The notes beneath the pieces were generated by a model, which was not told the origin of the DNA, did not search any database, and saw only the letters and a list, made by a program, of their open reading frames with translations. From CAYXXZ01 sp964469165 (GTDB lineage: Bacteria > Pseudomonadota > Gammaproteobacteria > Pseudomonadales > Porticoccaceae), in NCBI GenBank assembly GCA_964469165.1, contig CAYXXZ010000124.1, forward strand, positions 1 through 7,206: a stretch of DNA of 7,206 nucleotides, read 5' to 3'. Positions 4,657 through 7,206 of the stretch are shown here, piece after piece. The first letter of the stretch is position 1; every line of letters begins with the position of its first letter. The position numbers were made by a program, and so were the translations under genes.

Positions 4657-7203
4657 TCACTCGTCTTCTTCCGTTTCGGTCTCTTCGATGCGGGCCAGGC
4701 CCACCAGTTTTTCGTCGCCACGCACCCGGATCAGGCGCACCCCCTGGGTGATGCGGCCGAGCACGGACACCTCGGCAACGCGGGTGCGCACCAGTGTGCC
4801 CTGGTCGGAGATCAGCATGATTTCGTTGCTGTCGCACACCTGCAGCGCGCCGACCAGGTCGCCATTGCGCTCACTGGTCTGCATGGCGATCACGCCCTGG
4901 GTGCCCCTGCCCTTGCGGGGAAACTCGTCTACCTTGGTGCGCTTGCCGTAACCGTTGGCACTGACCGTGAGAATCTCGTGATCCGGCTCGGGAATGATCA
5001 GCGCGATGACTTCCTGCCCATCCGCCATGCGGACGCCGCGAACCCCGCGGGATACGCGCCCCATGGGCCGTACATCGCCTTCGGAGAAGCGCGCCGCCTT
5101 GCCACCGCTGGTCACCAGGATCACATCCTTGCTGCCATCGGTGATGGCGGTGCCCACCAGGCGGTCGCCCTCGTTGAGGTCGACGGCGCGCAGCCCGACG
5201 CTGCGCGGACGCGAGAACGCCTCGAGCGAGGTTTTCTTGACGGTACCACTGGCGGTGGCCATGAAAATATAGTGATTTTCGCTGTATTCCTTCACGGGCA
5301 GGATCGACGTGACCCGCTCACCTTCCTCGAGCGGCAACAGATTGACCATCGGCCTGCCCCTGGCGTTGCGGCCCGCCACGGGAATCTGATAGACCTTGAG
5401 CCAGAACACCTTGCCGGCGTTGGTGAAGCAGAGAATGGTGTCGTGCGTGCTGGCAACCAGCAGATGCTCGACGAAATCCTCGTCCTTGACGGCCGTGGCG
5501 GACTTGCCGGTGCCACCGCGGCGCTGCGCCTGGTAGTCGTCCAGCGGTTGGGTTTTGGCGTAACCGCCGTGGGAAATGGTCACTACCCGATCTTCCTCGG
5601 GGATCAGATCTTCCACGGTGAGGTCGTGCTGGCTCTCGATGATCTCGCTGCGGCGTGCGTCGCCGAACTCGCTGCGCACGTCTTCCAGCTCTTCGCGAAT
5701 CACCTCCATGAGGCGCTCCGGATTGATGAGAATTTCGAGGTATTCGCCGATTTCGGCAATTTTTTCCTGGTACTCGGCGATCAGCTTCTCGTGCTCCATG
5801 CCCGTCAGGCGGTGGAGCCGCAGATCGAGAATCGCCTGCGCCTGCGCCGGGGAAAGATTGTAGCGGCCATCCACCAGACCGAAGCCCTCGCCCAGCTCGT
5901 CGGGCTTGCAGGCGTCGCTGCCGGTCTTCTCGAGAAACTGCAATACAGCCCCCGGTTCCCAGCTCGCCGCAATCAGGCGGTCGCGAGCATCCGCCGGGGT
6001 ATCCGACGCCTTGATAAGCTCGATCACCGGGTCGATGTTGGAGATGGCGACCGCCAGACCTTCGAGAATATGGCCCCGTTCGCGCGCCTTGCGCAGCAAA
6101 TAGACCGTGCGGCGCGTCACCACTTCGCGGCGGTGCAGCAGGAAGGCTTCGAGCAGTTGTTTGAGGTTCAGAATGCGCGGCTGATCGTCCACCAGCGCGA
6201 CGATATTGATGCCGAACACGCTCTGCAGTTGGGTCTGGGCGTAGAGGTTGTTGAGTACCACGTCGCCCATTTCACCGCGCTTGAGCTCGATGACGACCCG
6301 CAGGCCGTCCTTGTCGGACTCGTCGCGCAGTTCGGAAATACCCTCGATCTTCTTTTCCTTGACCAGTTCGGCGATGCGCTCGATGAGGCGCGCCTTGTTC
6401 AACTGGTAGGGAATTTCGTGAATGATGATGGTCTCGCGACCGCTTTTCTCGTCTTTCTCCACCTCGGCGCGGGCGCGCACATAGATGCGGCCCCGGCCCG
6501 TTCTGTAGGCCTGAATGATACCGGCGCGACCATTGATGATGGCCCCCGTGGGGAAATCCGGGCCCGGGATGTACTCCATCAATTCATCGATGTCGATATC
6601 CGGATTCTCGATGAGCGCGAGCACACCGTTGACCACTTCCGTCAGGTTGTGGGGCGGAATGTTGGTCGCCATGCCCACGGCGATCCCCGACGAGCCGTTG
6701 ACCAGCAGATTGGGAATGCGGGTGGGCAACACGTCGGGGATTTTTTCCTGGCCGTCGTAGTTGTCCACCCAGTCGACGGTTTCCTTGTCGAGATCGGCGA
6801 GCAGCGAATGGGAAATCTTGGCCATGCGAATTTCGGTGTAACGCATGGCCGCGGCGGAGTCGCCGTCGATGGATCCGAAGTTGCCCTGGCCATCCACCAG
6901 CATGTAGCGCATGGAAAACGGCTGCGCCATGCGCACGATGGTGTCGTACACCGCGGAATCACCGTGAGGGTGGTATTTACCGATGACGTCACCCACCACG
7001 CGGGCGGATTTCTTGTAAGGCTTGTTCCAGTCGTTCTTCAGCTCGCTCATGGCGAACAGTACGCGCCTGTGAACGGGCTTGAGGCCATCGCGCACATCCG
7101 GCAGGGCACGCCCCACGATGACGCTCATGGCATAGTCGAGGTACGACTGCTTGAGCTCGTCCTCGATACTGACGGGTTGAATTTCTCTGGCTATTTCACC
7201 CAT
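4657..7203 (-). CDS. gyrA: DNA gyrase subunit A
   Basis: GyrA is the DNA-cleaving and rejoining subunit of gyrase (GyrA2GyrB2), which introduces negative supercoils using ATP hydrolysed by GyrB. The 848-residue product starts MGEIAREIQPVSIEDELKQS, aligning with the E. coli N-terminus. The winged-helix and tower breakage domain (about 1-520) carries the catalytic Arg121-Tyr122 in AMRYTE and the quinolone-determining region KSARVVGDVIGKYHPHGDSAVYD (65-87, split by family convention) with Ser83 and Asp87, the wild-type E. coli residues. The C-terminal DNA-wrapping beta-pinwheel (about 535-840) begins with the GyrA box QRRGGTGK (560-567), which distinguishes gyrase from ParC. The protein ends in a short acidic tail, EETETEEDE, and is 27 residues shorter than E. 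coli GyrA (875). The start at 7203 lies three bases from the window edge, so the promoter and ribosome binding site are not visible. The gene is intact and leads directly into pheA. Confidence 0.98.
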   Translation of the reverse strand: MGEIAREIQPVSIEDELKQSYLDYAMSVIVGRALPDVRDGLKPVHRRVLFAMSELKNDWNKPYKKSARVVGDVIGKYHPHGDSAVYDTIVRMAQPFSMRYMLVDGQGNFGSIDGDSAAAMRYTEIRMAKISHSLLADLDKETVDWVDNYDGQEKIPDVLPTRIPNLLVNGSSGIAVGMATNIPPHNLTEVVNGVLALIENPDIDIDELMEYIPGPDFPTGAIINGRAGIIQAYRTGRGRIYVRARAEVEKDEKSGRETIIIHEIPYQLNKARLIERIAELVKEKKIEGISELRDESDKDGLRVVIELKRGEMGDVVLNNLYAQTQLQSVFGINIVALVDDQPRILNLKQLLEAFLLHRREVVTRRTVYLLRKARERGHILEGLAVAISNIDPVIELIKASDTPADARDRLIAASWEPGAVLQFLEKTGSDACKPDELGEGFGLVDGRYNLSPAQAQAILDLRLHRLTGMEHEKLIAEYQEKIAEIGEYLEILINPERLMEVIREELEDVRSEFGDARRSEIIESQHDLTVEDLIPEEDRVVTISHGGYAKTQPLDDYQAQRRGGTGKSATAVKDEDFVEHLLVASTHDTILCFTNAGKVFWLKVYQIPVAGRNARGRPMVNLLPLEEGERVTSILPVKEYSENHYIFMATASGTVKKTSLEAFSRPRSVGLRAVDLNEGDRLVGTAITDGSKDVILVTSGGKAARFSEGDVRPMGRVSRGVRGVRMADGQEVIALIIPEPDHEILTVSANGYGKRTKVDEFPRKGRGTQGVIAMQTSERNGDLVGALQVCDSNEIMLISDQGTLVRTRVAEVSVLGRITQGVRLIRVRGDEKLVGLARIEETETEEDE

Positions 7204-7206
7204 AGA

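Noticed and set aside
4644..4721. Longer N-terminus for PheA starting at ATG 4721
   Set aside because: The extra 26 residues lie inside gyrA, are not family-like, and the ATG at 4643 has a well-spaced ribosome binding site.
3519..4751. Plus-strand open frame of 410 codons opposite pheA
   Set aside because: It is exactly antisense to a well-conserved pheA, has low-complexity His/Arg/Gly-rich composition with no recognisable motif, and long antisense frames are expected in high-GC genes.
1..7206. A hidden mobile element, CRISPR array, RNA gene or defence system
   Set aside because: About 98 percent of the window is conserved housekeeping coding sequence; no direct repeats, integrase or transposase frames, tRNA-like structures or compositional breaks were seen.

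Overview
The window is a compact housekeeping gene cluster read entirely from the minus strand. In transcription order it holds gyrA (complete), pheA, a fused tyrA-aroA, cmk and the 5' part of rpsA, which runs off the left edge. The high G+C content, the close match of every protein to its gammaproteobacterial counterpart, and the aro/cmk/rpsA order point to a non-enteric gammaproteobacterium. The fused TyrA-AroA protein resembles the arrangement known from Pseudomonas and relatives. The genus cannot be named from this sequence alone.

Layout, right to left: gyrA (7203-4657) begins three bases from the right edge, so its promoter lies outside the window. pheA (4643-3561) follows after 13 bases. 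tyrA-aroA (3527-1302) follows after about 33 bases. cmk (1305-628) starts on an ATGA overlap with the tyrA-aroA stop codon. A 130-base gap then carries a terminator-like hairpin and the rpsA leader, and rpsA (497 to beyond position 1) encodes at least the first 165 residues of ribosomal protein S1.

The three middle proteins link into one pathway. The AroA domain makes EPSP, the chorismate precursor. The chorismate mutase domain of PheA makes prephenate. PheA then sends prephenate to phenylalanine, and the TyrA domain sends it to tyrosine. cmk (CMP recycling), rpsA (translation) and gyrA (DNA supercoiling) are unrelated in function but often travel with this cluster. Compared with the known Pseudomonas order gyrA-serC-pheA-hisC-tyrA/aroA-cmk-rpsA, both aminotransferase genes (serC and hisC) are absent here.

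I found no mobile element, CRISPR array, tRNA, rRNA or defence-type system, and no sign of horizontal transfer. The points worth a second look are small-scale: the fusion junction with a possible internal aroA start, a possible short leader ORF overlapping the rpsA start, the missing serC and hisC, and a few active-site and tail variations.
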